From: Lepidodermella squamata
Taxonomy: Eukaryota > Gastrotricha
Assembly: GCA_047495785.1 (NCBI GenBank)
Contig: JBLDXI010000001.1
Coordinates: forward strand, 1,798,001 to 1,862,000
Length of the DNA stretch: 64,000 nucleotides
Direction of reading: 5' to 3'
Shown here: positions 48,701 through 59,994 of the stretch, one piece after another
Layout of the letters: each line of letters opens with the position of its first letter
How positions within the stretch are numbered: the stretch's first letter is position 1
The notes under the pieces: model-generated
Told to the model about the DNA's origin: nothing
Seen by the model: the letters and a program-made list of their open reading frames with translations, nothing else
Databases searched by the model: none
Position numbers and translations under genes: made by a program

Positions 48701-51484
48701 TCGGCGAGTTTTCTGTCAGTCAAAGGATGCTCGCTGACGCTGTTAGCCGCTTAAAGTCCTTTAAAGCACCTGGCTTGGATGGTATTCAAAACATCTACCT
48801 GAAGTGGGGTGTCCCTTTCCACGGAGCCATGTTCCCGCAAGTCAAGTCGATACGAGTTTTCGGAGTTCACTTTGACCCTAAACTGACGTGCAAAGTTCAT
48901 ATGGACAATATCTCTGACCGCTGCCGCAGAAATCTGGGTTTTTTTCAAACATCTCATGTTCACCCTTGGGCTGTCGAGCCGCTGGCGCCGCCCCCTTTAC
49001 TTGACCCTGGTCTTATGGGACTGTCTGCCTCGCTACCGCCTCGAAGCAACATATTAATCGTCTCGCTGCAATGCGTGCAATGCTCAGTGTTCGTTGGGGT
49101 GACCGGGTCCGCGTGTCGGAGTTGGAATCTCGTTGCCGTATCCAGAGTGTCACTATGTCGCTATGTCGCAAATGCTGCAGTCAGTTCGTCCTGCCGCTGC
49201 GCGAGGACCTCGAGAGCGTCCGCCTGATGGCCCACTCCCCTCTGCGCTCGCCCTTCGTGCTGTTGAGCAACAGGCTTCCTCGTGGTCCTCTACCCGACTT
49301 TTTAGGTTAGGCTCTTGAAAACTATTTTTTCTATCTCTCTCCCTGTTTCCCTTGCATCTCCCCTTCCCCACTCTTTTCCGGTGCCGCTTGTCTCTTAGCT
49401 GTTTCAGTCGTTATTTATGTTCAGTCCGACTTCTTTTCCGCTTCCCTTTGTCTCCAGCGTGGTCTAGCTATGGACTATCATGTAGTAAAAGTGTTTTAAT
49501 TGTTCCCCCATCCTGCAATATTGTCTGTGTTTCAACCTCCAGCCTATGATTACTGCCCTGTCCATGATAAACTCCTTATATCCCCATTTACTGTTTCTCT
49601 TACGCACCGTGGCTAATAATTTTTGGGCAGGTGCGGCCTTTCGCGATAAACATGATAAATATGATGGTAGAGGAACTTACCCAGTGCGAGCGAAATTGGC
49701 AACATACTGCGTAACGTGCCTAGCGAGCATCTTCTCTTCTTTGGTGTAAGCTATGCGAACTTCATTTTCACGCAATGCATCACCAAGGGTGTAAAGCAGC
49801 TCGTCAGCATGCTGAACACCCAACCAGGCTGGATCCTCTAAGCCTTCGGTGCGGTGCTCAAAATGAAAACTGTAAACCTAGAATTATAGAAAAATTAATA
49901 CTAAGACAAGCGCGTTAATCGAAATTACTGAAGAATTTCTAGCATAGGCATCCGCCCAAGCCAGAACAGGACACTTGAACATTTGATCACTGACCATCTG
50001 GTTGACGGCTTCCACTACCTCCATTCCTTTCATGGGCTTCTGGCTGATTTTATCATTATCAGACCTCCAATACTGGGTGTACATAGCCTTGGCGATGATT
50101 GGATCAATTTTAATTCCGTTCAGAGGATAAAAGGGGAAGTAGGAAGCAATCATTTGTCCATAAGTTTCCATATTGAAGCCACTAACATCCCTGTCAGGAT
50201 TCTTCGAAGTTGGGAGTATCTTCTGGCCCTAAAACGAAGAAGTTTATCTCCTATTCATAGCTATCATTTTATCGTAAATACCAGTGGAGTAGTAGTCATG
50301 AAGAAGCTTCCATCATCCTTAGTAAGACCTACCAGTATAGGCACGTCCTTGTAATTACCGTCAGCGATCATTTGCACAGGATCTTCAGGGAACATATCGC
50401 CATCGATAACCGGAGGTAGTCCGATGCTGTCGACAACGCCAGGAGCCCCAGTTTCAGGATTAATATCAGGCAATGCGAGCTGCAGCCTGGACCCGTATTC
50501 GTGTGGAACTTCACGTAAGCATTTAGCTTGCGCTTCCACCGTGGAAATATCGCTACAATATTTAGGGTAGTTTTGCGATAGGTATTTCAAGACCTTGCCA
50601 GTTCGATATATTGCTTGTTCCTTTGTACTTGTTGCCCAAGATACGATCGGTGATCCACTAACCACCATGGCTCTATTGATGTACGGATGAGCTTTTGGGG
50701 TCAGCAGCAACAATGAAGCAGAAGCCGCACCGGCACTTTGACCACCGAGGGTAATTTGGTTAGGATTTCCACCAAAAGCCGCGATATTTGCTTTGACCCA
50801 TTTCAAAGCTTCGATCATGTCCCAAAGACCCATGTTGCCAGGAACGTCATCAACTCCAAGATAGGCGAAACCCAGTGGGCCTAGACGATATTGAACCGAG
50901 ACGTAGACAAGATTCTCAAAGGACGAGAGCGAAGTTCCGTTGAACTTCAAAATTGTTGTAGAGCCCTCCTGGAATGAACCTCCATGAATCCAGACAAAAA
51001 CTAGAAAGAAGCATCATAGTTTATTACAGAATTTTCATTAGTAAAATTGATACCTGGCGCGGAAGCCTTGGTGTCAAATGTTGACTTGCGAACCCAAACG
51101 TTAAGGAACAAGCAATCTTCTGAATCGCTCACATTCTGGCCCTAAGGATCCCCATAAATTGAATGAAAAATGGCGTTCAAATAATATTCATACGAATTGT
51201 ATTGTAGTTGCACTGGGTGGTGGCTGGGGGCACTGGTTAGGTAGCGTGGTGGCAATCAGCTCCTCAGTCCATGGCTTTTTTGGCACAGTCTTTCGGAACC
51301 TGTTCACACCGACTGGTGGTTCTGCGAACGGAATAGCTGAAAATTCGTAAATTTCATTACCGCCAGGAACTTGTACCAAACGGCCTCTTAGTGGACCCGT
51401 GGAAGTTTTCACTTGCGGCGAGAGTGTCTCCTCAGAAAACACACCACCAACAAGTAGAAGACTTAAAATTGGCAATATAATCAT
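42800..51484 (-). CDS. carboxylesterase CES-6, interrupted by a 6.6 kb transposon-filled intron
   Basis: Exons: 51484-about 51199, 51141-51053, 51000-50285, 50229-49928, 49876-49678, 43117-42967 and 42909-42800. The intron between the last two large blocks (about 43118-49677) has a good donor (ACTGG|GTAAGT) and acceptor (TTGAAG), and frame is kept across it (TG then DPNKVDNSL), so the gene should still be functional. It has a signal peptide (MIILPILSLLLVGGVFS). Residues: WIHGGSF, GQSAG, TKDDGSFF (Asp in place of Glu, the only array member with this change) and GVQHADEL. It ends TTTPCPPPLEIPYP. The 3' exons are almost identical to CES-5 and the central and 5' exons to CES-7, so it is a mosaic. 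Product: secreted esterase of about 625 residues. Confidence 0.88.
43192..43500. mobile_element. truncated second copy of the piggyBac-type MITE
   Basis: Begins after TTAA (43188-43191) with CGCTTTCATGG, then GATTTCGGAATTTTGACTTTGC, matching the right part of the ZF-1 MITE read on its other strand; the block around GAATTCATCCGG-GTGAATCTA (about 43470) matches its left part near 6405-6430. The far terminus is missing, cut off by the LINE fragment that follows. About 300 bases remain. Confidence 0.65.
43605..43885 (+). mobile_element. LINE reverse-transcriptase C-terminal fragment
   Basis: The frame reads LKKNSAVKVNVQKTKFMVI then EEVSSFTYL and, after a stop, TSDGASKSDIRGRI. This is the 'K-x-K-T-x2-M...V-x2-F-x-Y-L-G...S-x2-D-I-x2-R-I' thumb region shared by RTE/CR1/Jockey-like non-LTR retrotransposons. 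In-frame stops show it is dead. It lies inside the large CES-6 intron on the strand opposite to the gene. Confidence 0.65.
44054..46832. mobile_element. 2.8 kb inverted-repeat DNA transposon with internal CATCGGAA repeats
   Basis: It begins CCCAGACCGGCACAAAATAA and ends in the inverted equivalent (TTCGTGCCGGTCTGGG); similarity then runs inward through AGCTGAAAT words. Subterminal arrays of CATCGGAA lie on one side (about 45058-45218, several times as TTAAACCATCGGAA), with the inverse TTCCGATGGTTT on the other (about 45658-46525). No intact transposase is present; small frames near 45311-45616 may be remnants. Superfamily uncertain: I could not identify a clear target duplication. Confidence 0.65.
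46833..49350 (+). mobile_element. degenerate non-LTR retrotransposon (ORF1 zinc knuckles and ORF2 pieces)
   Basis: A gag-like ORF1 remnant spans about 46840-47900. In one frame it shows tandem zinc knuckles typical of ORF1: YGHVAVDC, CSRCVATDHTISTC and CPHCSGGGGSGLWRGCPAF. ORF2 pieces follow: an endonuclease-like RGGAALFVREG (about 48250), the RT entry motif LKSFKAPGLDGI (about 48755) and, directly after a gap in the RT core, SIRVFGVHFDPKLTCKVHMD (about 48850). A C-terminal segment RAMLSVRWGDRVRVSELESR lies near 49070. Many frameshifts, a large internal deletion and no intact ORF: an inactive Jockey/CR1/I-like copy. Higher GC than the surrounding gene DNA. Confidence 0.75.
49351..49677. other. 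remainder of the CES-6 large intron
   Basis: T/C-rich sequence (about 49325-49480), perhaps the 3' tail of the LINE, then unique sequence leading to the CES-6 donor at 49677. No gene. Confidence 0.4.
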
Positions 51485-51534
51485 TTTTACTGGAGAGACA
51501 ATATCAGTTCAAATAAACTATCCAATATAAGTCG

Positions 51535-51600
51535 CCTCTGTTGTTTGATTAGATAACGACCGCCGTTATACCGTCCAGAACTGATAGATAATTTCTGCGA
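51535..51600. promoter_or_regulatory. CES-6 promoter GATA boxes
   Basis: AGATAA at about 51551-51556 and GATAGATAAT at about 51582-51591, about 65 and 100 bases upstream of the start codon. The flank matches CES-5 and CES-7. Confidence 0.45.
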
Positions 51601-52469
51601 TTAATAGTGCTTGAAATCGCCCTTAAGAAGCAATTACCTCACTAAAGGCAATCGCACAGTCGGCTTTCCTTTTAACGATCCTATATACTACAACTCACTT
51701 CAACGACCGGCTCTTCCACCAAATCACACACTACTACATACTAAATACAAATAACGTCGAGATTGCATTATAAGCAGGTTAAGCTTTCGATTTTCGTTTT
51801 GAAAAGCACGTGGATTTTTTTCGCCCGTTTCTTAACTTGACTTTTTAATTTCCCGACCTCTTCTATATAATTCCAAGCCGGGCCTAGCTTGCTCCCTATA
51901 CATTACTATTTATGATGGCTCAGCCGTCAACTTTTTCGGACGATCGAATTAATAAGCCAAGCTACTGAAATCGACCTCGACGTGTCTGTCGAAGAGCCAA
52001 GGGTATCAATTGATGACGGGCAAGCCGACGACAGCGATATTCAGATGGTCGCAAATAAAAAGGAATGAAAATTTCGTCATGGAAATGAAGGCAACACCTC
52101 GTTCGGGTACGACAGTACACCCGGCCGCAACCGAAAAGTGGCCACTCGTCAGGAGATCCCACATGGACAGGGGCGCAATAGCGAGATGAAGCAAGCCAAA
52201 ACCTGCTACGGGATAGAGCTGCGAATTGTTGTGATTGACAATGTCCCGCCAAACTTTATCGATCAGAAGGTGGTGCAGGACGAACTTCAGCGTCTCCTTG
52301 AGGGCACTTACGTTACAGAATTAAGATATTAGCCAGAGGTGGCTTTCGAAGTGAGCGCGGAAGAAGTTATAAGGTCAACTAGTCCAGATTACGTTGAGGA
52401 CGTGGTCACCTCAAAAATGATCATCAAATTGTTATCTGCTTTTTTAAATATAAAGCTATAGCTTCGAAT

Positions 52470-53114
52470 GTGATAAACAATGGGCTATGTTGGCAGAAAA
52501 TATGGCAAATCTTCGGCAAAGAAATGAAAGCCAAGGTCACCCCGCCCACGTGCAACTACCGCCAAACATTCAGGCATCTCATGACAGCATGCAAAGCTCC
52601 CAAAGGCTGCAAAATGCGGCTGGTGCCCACATCACTCCATGAGTGCAAGAAGGCTGGCAACGAAGTCTTCCGGAAGTGGGCGAACTGCGATAGTCTGCAC
52701 TCGTCTGGCTGGTTCGGCTGTAAGGCAGTACGAGACGCTTGGATTAAACACCAGGAATAGGTCCGCAATCCACAATTTGAGGGTCCGACACAGCCCAAAA
52801 GCAAGCCGACGCCTGCTGTGGCTACCCCGCCGCCAGTCAAGAACGAATGACTGGAGTGAAAGCCACAGAAGACGAACAAGCTGGCACCAGCTGCCACTAA
52901 GCACGCCCCCTCGGGACAAGAGTCTTTGGCTCCGATCGACGCCAAAATCGAACAAATTACCAACGCAGCGCTAAATAAGGTAAAAACTCAAGTTGACTCC
53001 ATGATCGCCGAAGTGCTCGCCAGGCAGGCTCAGCGTATTGAAGCACTAGAAACCAAAATGACTGAACTCATCGCTCTGCTTAAGGGCAATATCTGCCCTT
53101 CAAAACAGAAATAA
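52470..53114 (+). pseudogene. decayed ORF of unknown origin with C-terminal coiled coil
   Basis: One frame runs through the whole interval with a few in-frame stops (about 52758, 52848 and 52857). It starts with a Cys/Trp-containing region, has a Pro/Lys-rich spacer (KSKPTPAVATPPPVKNE) and ends in a heptad coil (IEQITNAALNKVKTQVDSMI). The plan of zinc-like part, spacer and coil suits a retroelement ORF1 or a lineage-specific host gene. No recognisable domain. The adjoining 51960-52330 segment holds another short open stretch and may belong to the same unit. Confidence 0.4.
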
Positions 53115-53408
53115 TCGCTGACGTAATCGCTTACGCCGGCGTCGACTCCATTGAGGATGTCTTCCTTGATGCCTTTAAACGCTATGGCGAACGCTGCTTA
53201 GCAGCAGGCAGCAGGTCTCGACATGGCGGACTACATCAACTACGAAAGTGGTATTCGCCCGAAGTCAGAAGACGCCCGCAAAGTTCTTGCCGATAAGTGC
53301 CCAGCTTGGCATTAACGCGAAGTACCAAAACCTAGCTAGCAGAGCCTCTCACACGGTACTGGCTACAAGTCGTTTTATAACCAGCACTCTTTTTAGAGAA
53401 ACGGTATA

Positions 53409-54613
53409 CAGTAAAACCTGTTATCTCGAACTCTGTGTATCTCGAAAACCTGTGTATGTCGAAGTCTTGCCGAGGAACCGTGGGTTTTTCAGCATGTAGC
53501 CCATATTATTCACTCTGTGAAGTCGAACTCTGTCTATCTCGAAAGTCGAAGGGCGGGAAAGGAACTGTAGCCATATGGTGCATTATTGTGACTCTTTGAA
53601 GTCGAATGTTCGAAGCTCTTTCTTAATTTTGAGCGATACCGCGCGCGCAAGGCAAGGCGCGAAGTGGCTAAAGAGGGTCTAAGCGTGTTGTTAACCTACC
53701 TGCAGCGCTCTCGGCGAAATGCTAAAGCTGCTCGTAATCGTCAACCCCCGCGTTGCGTAATCCTCCTTGAACACTTCATTTTAGGTCACGCGGCCTATCC
53801 CAGCGCATTTAAGGCCGACAACGCGGCTTGTGACTTGGGTAATTACAGAATACCGTATTTCTCGAAAATATACGACACACCTGTATATATCCCCGCTCCC
53901 TAATACAACCCGACGAAAAAATCGTTTGTTCATATTTAACCCAGGCCTCGAAATTGTACCACAGCTATTTTAATTTGGGCGAAGCATGCGTTGGAACAAA
54001 AGAAAAGCCTTATTAATGACGCATTATCGTAATCAGTGATTAGCTATCGCTTCAAGGATGGAAAGCCGTGCGCTGCTGGCCGAGAGCTACTGGCTTCGAA
54101 GATGGCATCAAACGACACGTTCGATCAAGTCATCAGCCTGGATGATTTCAACGATGACGAAAGTGAACCTGACTTTTTTTTTATTGATAATTGATTTTGT
54201 TGGTTGATCAAAAAATTGTTAACTTTTTCACTTTTTCACTGAATCGACAAATAAAACAATCTAAAAACGTCGTCTTAATACGAATTGCTCGCGGCTTTTT
54301 GTGATGATTCGCAATTAAACAGCACACCCGTATATATCCCCACTCCCTAATACAACCCGAATCAAAAATCATTTGTTCATAAATATAGCCCGCGGTAAAT
54401 TTTCGAGAAATACGGTATTTCAAATCTAGCGCTAATATTCAATAAAATGTTGCTATTTGTGCTCTAAAATATTGGGGTGATTAAATGAACGCTTTAAAAT
54501 AGGCCCAGTGGTGTTTTTATGCGATATATGTCAGTCTCCCTCTATCTCGAATCTCTCTGGAAGTCGAATGGGTCGAATGGCACCGTGAGCCTTCGAGATA
54601 ACAGGTTTTACTG
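53409..54613. mobile_element. pogo/Tigger-like inverted-repeat transposon remnant
   Basis: Ends are CAGTAAAACCTGTTATCTCG and its perfect inverse CGAGATAACAGGTTTTACTG, each flanked by TA (53407-53408 and 54614-54615). TA targets and CAGTAxAACCT termini fit the pogo/Tigger branch of Tc1/mariner elements. Short open stretches at 53664-53900 may be transposase remnants but carry no readable D-D-D motif. It lies between CES-6 and CES-7 and contains a second inverted-repeat element. Confidence 0.75.
53851..54417. mobile_element. nested inverted-repeat element inside the pogo-like copy
   Basis: TACCGTATTTCTCGAAAAT at its left end and the inverse ATTTTCGAGAAATACGGTA at its right end. Inside, a direct repeat of about 55 bases occurs twice (from about 53878 and 54315; shared core TATATCCCC-CTCCCTAATACAACCC). 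It is a non-autonomous element inserted into, or captured by, the outer one. The ends start with TA, compatible with a Tc1/mariner-type insertion. Confidence 0.6.
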
Positions 54614-54881
54614 TATCGTCTTTTCTACCGTTAATTTTTAATCGCCTTTTTACATTGTTGATTGCATCATAAATTTTCAAGTCTGCGAGGGTATGTAATC
54701 GCGCCGAGAGCGCCGTAACAAGCGATGGTGGCAAATTAAACTCAGAAATATGCCATTGATTGAAAAATCACAATAGTAAGTAGGCACATGTTTTTTATTT
54801 TAAAATTGTATCGCGCTTGATTTCTGTCATAATCATTAAAAAGCCAAAGAAATGAAAGCTGGGCAGCCATGATTGTTATGA

Positions 54882-57073
54882 TTATTCCGGATAGGGTATC
54901 TCGAGTGGCGCCGGGCATGGCGTGGTGGTTAGACCAGGCTGGAAGTTTCCTTGTAGACGAGCGTATGTCTTTGGCAACTGACTCATCCAGAACTAAAGCC
55001 AACATTTAGTTTTCATCTGATCAAATTCGTACACATGAAAGGAATTACCTGACAATCTCTTCTCTTCGGAGAATGTATAAGCTTCTGTTTTGATCCATCC
55101 ACATCGAGAACGAGTGATGGACCCACTAAGGGCTTGTAGAGAGGCCACTCTGGTAGCTTGAGTCGGTCACCAAGGCTGTTATCGACTTTGTTAGGATCCC
55201 TTTAAATGAGTTACTCTTTGAATTTATAGCTTATTTTGATGATAAAAGAACTCACCCTGTGCGAGCGAAATTCGCAACGTACTGCGTTGCGTGCCTCGCG
55301 AGCATCTTCTCTTCTTTTGTGTAAGCTATGCGCACTTCGTTTTCACGCAATGCATCACCAAGGGTATATAGCAGCTCGTCAGTGTGTTGAACACCCAACC
55401 AGGCAGGGTCCTCTATGGCTTCTGTGCGGTGCTCAAAATGAAAACTGTAAACCTGGAAATAAAGAAAATTTTAAAACAAAGACAAACGCATCAATCGAGC
55501 TTACCGGAGAATTTCTAGCATAGGCATCCGCCCAAGCCAGAACAGGACACTTGAACATTTGATCACTAATCATCTGGTTAACGGCTTCCACTACCTCCAT
55601 GCCTTTCATGGGCTGCTGGCTGATTTTATCATTATTAGACCTCCAATACTGGGTGTACATAGCCTTGGCGATGATTGGATCAATTTTAATTCCGTTCAGA
55701 GGATAAAAGGGGAAGTAGGAAGCAATCATTTGTCCATAAGTTTCCATATTGAAGCCACTAACATCCCTGTCAGGATTCTTCGAGGTTGGGAGTATCTTCT
55801 GGCCCTAAAATTAAGAAGTAAATTAAGATCTCCAATTCATAGCTATCATGTTATCATAACTACCAGTGGAGTAGTAGTCAAGAAGAAGCTGCCTTCATCC
55901 TTAGTAAGACCTACAAGTATAGGCACGTCCTTGTAATTACCGTCAGCAATCATTCGCACAGGGTCTTCAGTGAACATATCGCCATCGACAACCGGGGGAA
56001 GACCGATACTGTCGACTACGCCGGGAGCCCCGGTTTCAGGGTTGATATCAGGCAAAGCGAGCTGCAGCCTTGACGCGTATTCGTGAGGGACCTCACGTAA
56101 GCATTTAACTTGCGCTTCTACCGTAGAAATATCTCTGCAATATCTAGGGTAGTTTTTCGATAGATATTTCAGCAGCTTGCCAGTTCGGTATGTTGCTGTT
56201 TCCTTTGAAACTGTTGCCCAAGATACGAGTGGGGATCCACTAACCACCATGGCTCTATTGATGTACGGATGAGCTTTTGGGGTCAGCAGCAACAATGAAG
56301 CAGAAGCCGCACCGGCACTTTGACCACCGAGGGTAATTTGGTTAGGATTTCCACCAAAAGCCGCGATATTTGCTTTGACCCATTTCAAAGCTTCGATCAT
56401 GTCCCAAAGACCCATGTTGCCAGGAACGTCATCAACTCCAAGATAGGCGAAACCCAGTGGGCCTAGACGATATTGAACCGAGACGTAGACAAGATTCTCA
56501 AAGGACGAGAGCGAAGTTCCGTTGAACTTCAAAATTGTTGTAGAGCCCTCCTGGAATGAACCTCCATGAATCCAGACAAAAACTAGAAAGAAGCATCATA
56601 GTTTATTACAGAATTTTCATTAGTAAAATTGATACCTGGCGCGGAAGCCTTGGTGTCAAATGTTGACTTGCGAACCCAAACGTTGAGGAACAAGCAATCT
56701 TCTGAATCGCTCACATTCTGGCCCTAAAGATAAACATAAATTGAATGAAAAATAGCGTTCAAATAATATATAATTTGCTTACAAATTGTATTGTAGTTGC
56801 ACTGGGCGGTGGCTGGGAGCACTGGTTAGGCAGTGTGGTGGCAATCAGCTCCTCAGTCCACGGCTTTTTAGGCACAGTCTTTCGGAACCTGTTCTCACCG
56901 ACTGGTGGTTCTGCGAACGGAATAGCTGAAAATTCGTAAATTTCATTACCGCCAGGAACTTGTACCAAACGGCCTCTTAGCGGACCCGTGGAAGTTTTCA
57001 CTTGCGGCGAGAGTGTCTCCTCAGAAAACACACCACCAACAAGTAGAAGACTTAAAATTGGCAATAAAATCAT
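54882..57073 (-). CDS. carboxylesterase CES-7
   Basis: Compact paralogue with all introns short. Exons: 57073-about 56785, 56724-56636, 56582-55865, 55805-55504, 55453-55256, 55203-55052 and 54992-54882. Signal peptide MILLPILSLLLVGGVFS. WIHGGSF, GQSAG, TKDEGSFF and GVQHTDEL are all standard, so an active secreted enzyme is expected. It ends TTTPCPAPLEIPYPE, one residue longer than CES-5 and CES-6. Between about 56270 and 56720 it is nearly identical to CES-6, introns included, which points to recent duplication or gene conversion. Confidence 0.92.
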
Positions 57074-57089
57074 TTTTTACTGGAGAGAC

Positions 57090-57190
57090 AATATCAGGTC
57101 AAATAAACTACCCTTATATAGCTTCTGTTGTTTGATTAGATAACGACCGGCCTTATTTCCCTTACCATCCAACTGACCTGTTAGATAAGT
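57090..57190. promoter_or_regulatory. CES-7 proximal promoter: TATA and GATA boxes
   Basis: On the minus strand TATATAAG lies about 45 bases before the ATG (57111-57118), with AGATAA at 57138-57143 and AGATAAG at 57183-57189 further upstream. This is the clearest TATA box among the esterase genes. Confidence 0.55.
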
Positions 57191-57543
57191 GCTGTGATGA
57201 ATAGTGCTTGAGATCGCCCTTCTAAAGCAATTGCCCTACTCAAAGGACTCCCCTATTCGGATTTCCTATTAACATATCCTATAGTTACAACTCGCTATGC
57301 AATTTTGCAAGTTCTTGCACAATTAATTATTTACTTGAGTTGACAGCGATTTGAGAAAGACAAGCAACTACTAAGTGAATAAAATATCGAGATTAGGTTA
57401 TAATCCCATTAATTAACCGATTGAATAAATCACAATGGTAGGCACACATTTTTATTTTTAAATTTCATCGGGCTTGATTGCTGTCATAATCATTTATCTA
57501 ATAGCCAAAGAAAATGAAAGCTTGATAGTCATAACTGTTTTGG

Positions 57544-59735
57544 TTACGGATAGGGTATCTCGAGAGGTGGCGGGCATGGCGTGGTGGTTAGACCAGGCTG
57601 GAAGTTTCCTTGTAGACGAGCGTATGTCTTTGGCAACTGACTCATCCAAAACTAAAACCAATATTTCGTGTTTGATCTGATTTAATTCGCGCATACAAAA
57701 CATTACCTGACAATCTCTTCTCTTCGGAGAATGTATAAGCTTCTGTTTTGATCCATCCACATCGAGCACGAGTGATGGACCCACTAAGGGCTTGTAGAGA
57801 GGCCACTCTGGTAGCTTGAGTCTGTCACCTAAACTGTTGTCGACGGTGTTTGGATTTCTTATTTTGTATCGAAAGAGAAAATTCATAAAAGCATCTCGTA
57901 AAAGCGCAACATTTTACCCGGTTCGAGCGAAATTCGCAACATACTGGATGCCATGTCTGGCAAGCATTTTCTCGTCTTTCGTATAGGTTAGACGAGCTGC
58001 ATTTTCCCGCAATGCATCTCCAAGGGTGTAAAGTTGCTCAGCGGAGTGTTTTACGCCCATCCAAGCTGGGTCGTCCAAAGCTTCAGTGCGGTGCTCGAAG
58101 TGGAAGCTATATACCTAATATTATTATGGAATATTTAAAGTTATATGGAAAGAGAGTAAAGAAAACGTTTACTGAAGAGTTCCTAGCATAGGCATCTGCC
58201 CAAGCCAGCACAGGACACTTGAACGATGCATCGCTGACCATTAGATTGACAGCATTGACAACCTCTATGCCTTGCAGTTGCCGTTGACTCACTTTATTAT
58301 TGTCGGACCTCCAATACTGGGTGTAGATAGCTTTTGAGATTACTGGATCAGTGTCAATTCCATTCAGCGGATAGAAGGGAAAGGATGACGCAACGAATTT
58401 TCGATAAGTTTCCATATCGAAATTATCGATGCTCTTGTTAGGGTTCTGCTTCGAAGGTAGTAGCAGTTGGCCCTAATGATAAAAATTATATGAGAGTTGA
58501 TTTTTCTTAGAAGTTTTAATGACATTACCACAGGACTAGTGAGCATAACAAAGGTTCCTTCATCCTTGGTTAGTCCCGTCAGTATAGGAACATTCTTGTA
58601 GTTGCCATCAGCAACCATTCGCACGGGGTCTCCAGTGAACATATCACCATCGATTACAGGGGTTAACCCGAGGTTGTCGATAACCCCAGGTGCTCCCACT
58701 TCTAGACTGACATCGAGTAGCAAATGCTGAAGTTTCGATGAATATTCACCGGGACACTCACGCAGGCATTTAGCCTGCTTTTCAACTGTGGAAATGTCCC
58801 TGCAATATCGAGGATACTTCTTCGACAGAAAGTTTAGCAGCTTTCCGGTTCGATAAACTCCCTGTTCTTTGGTCATTGACGACCAAGAATTGAGGGGGGA
58901 ACCGCTAATCACCATCGCTCTATCGATGTATGGATGTGCCTTCGGGCTCATTAACAACAAAGAAACTGCAGAAGCCCCAGCACTTTGTCCGGCGACCGTA
59001 ATCTGGTTGGGGTTTCCACCGAAAGACGCAATATTATTCTTGATCCACTTCAAAGCTTCGACCATGTCCCAGAGGCCCATATTTCCAGGTACATCTTCAA
59101 CTCCAAGATACGCGAAACCTAGAGGACCTATTCTATATTGTATGGAGACGTAGACAAGGTTCTCGAATGACGAAAGAGTTGTTCCATTATATTTTAATAG
59201 CGTCGATGAGCCTTCGATGAATGAGCCACCATGAATCCAAACAAAAACTGTTAAAGATTAGACGATTTATCACCAAGTTGACTGATTGAAAGATTATAAA
59301 ACCTGGCGCAGAAGCCTTGGTGTCAAATGTTGACTTGCGAACCCAAACATTGAGGAACAAGCAATCTTCTGAATCGCTAACATTCTGGCCCTATACAAGA
59401 GCTAAATTAATACTCGTTATGTAATGCATGGGAATTCATACAAATCTCTTCCCAGTTGCACTGGGTGGTGGCTGTGGACATTGATTAGGCAGCGTATTAG
59501 CGATCAGCTCCTCAGTCCATGGCTTTTTAGGCACTGTCTTTCGGAACCTATTCTCACCCACAGGTGGTTCTGCGTACGGGATCGCCGAAAATTCATAGAT
59601 TTCATAACCGCCAGGAACTCTGACCAAATGCCCCCTGAGTGGACCCGTCTGAGTATTCACTTGCGGTGACAACGGGTTCTCATCGGCCAACGCTGTGCCA
59701 ACAATCGCAAGGCTTAATATCAGAAACATGACCAT
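57544..59735 (-). CDS. carboxylesterase CES-8
   Basis: Most diverged member of the second array but the same gene structure: exons about 59735-59440, 59391-59304, 59248-58532, 58473-58173, 58116-57918, 57859-57708 and 57653-57544. Signal peptide MVMFLILSLAIVGTALA. Marks: YEFSAIPYAEPP, SEDCLFLNVW-type exon 2, WIHGGSF, GQSAG, TKDEGTF, and the histidine in GVKHSAEQ, where the usual D-E after His is replaced. Triad complete; activity expected. Ends PCPPPLEIPYP. Probably the oldest split among the four. Confidence 0.92.
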
Positions 59736-59812
59736 TACTGTTCCAGAAAATGGGCGTTACTACAACTGTTGAAGACTCTTAGGATGCACTTAACAGCTCT
59801 TGCTAATTTATA

Positions 59813-59823
59813 AGATAAGATAA
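59813..59823. promoter_or_regulatory. double GATA box upstream of CES-8
   Basis: AGATAAGATAA about 80 bases upstream of the CES-8 ATG, the same overlapping arrangement as upstream of CES-1. Confidence 0.45.
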
Positions 59824-59994
59824 CAATTGCTCCATTACGTTTTTTATTTTTTATGGACATCTGAGAGAAGTACGATAAGCGGTGCAAAAAATGGTAGGTT
59901 TAAGGCTATCGAGCTGCTGGGCGTTCAGTCATATGAAGTTTTACAGGATTAGTAACGGGACCTGTATCAGGGAAAAATAATGGTAGAAAATTCG

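Noticed and set aside
48571-49227. A 218-residue plus-strand ORF as a host gene
   Set aside because: It contains the RT motif LKSFKAPGLDGI joined to thumb-domain sequence and lies between other LINE pieces; it is a retrotransposon relic.
43118-49677. CES-6 as two broken genes split by a transposon cluster
   Set aside because: The donor at 49677 and acceptor at 43118 are intact, the exon order matches paralogues and the frame is kept, so a long intron is the simpler reading.
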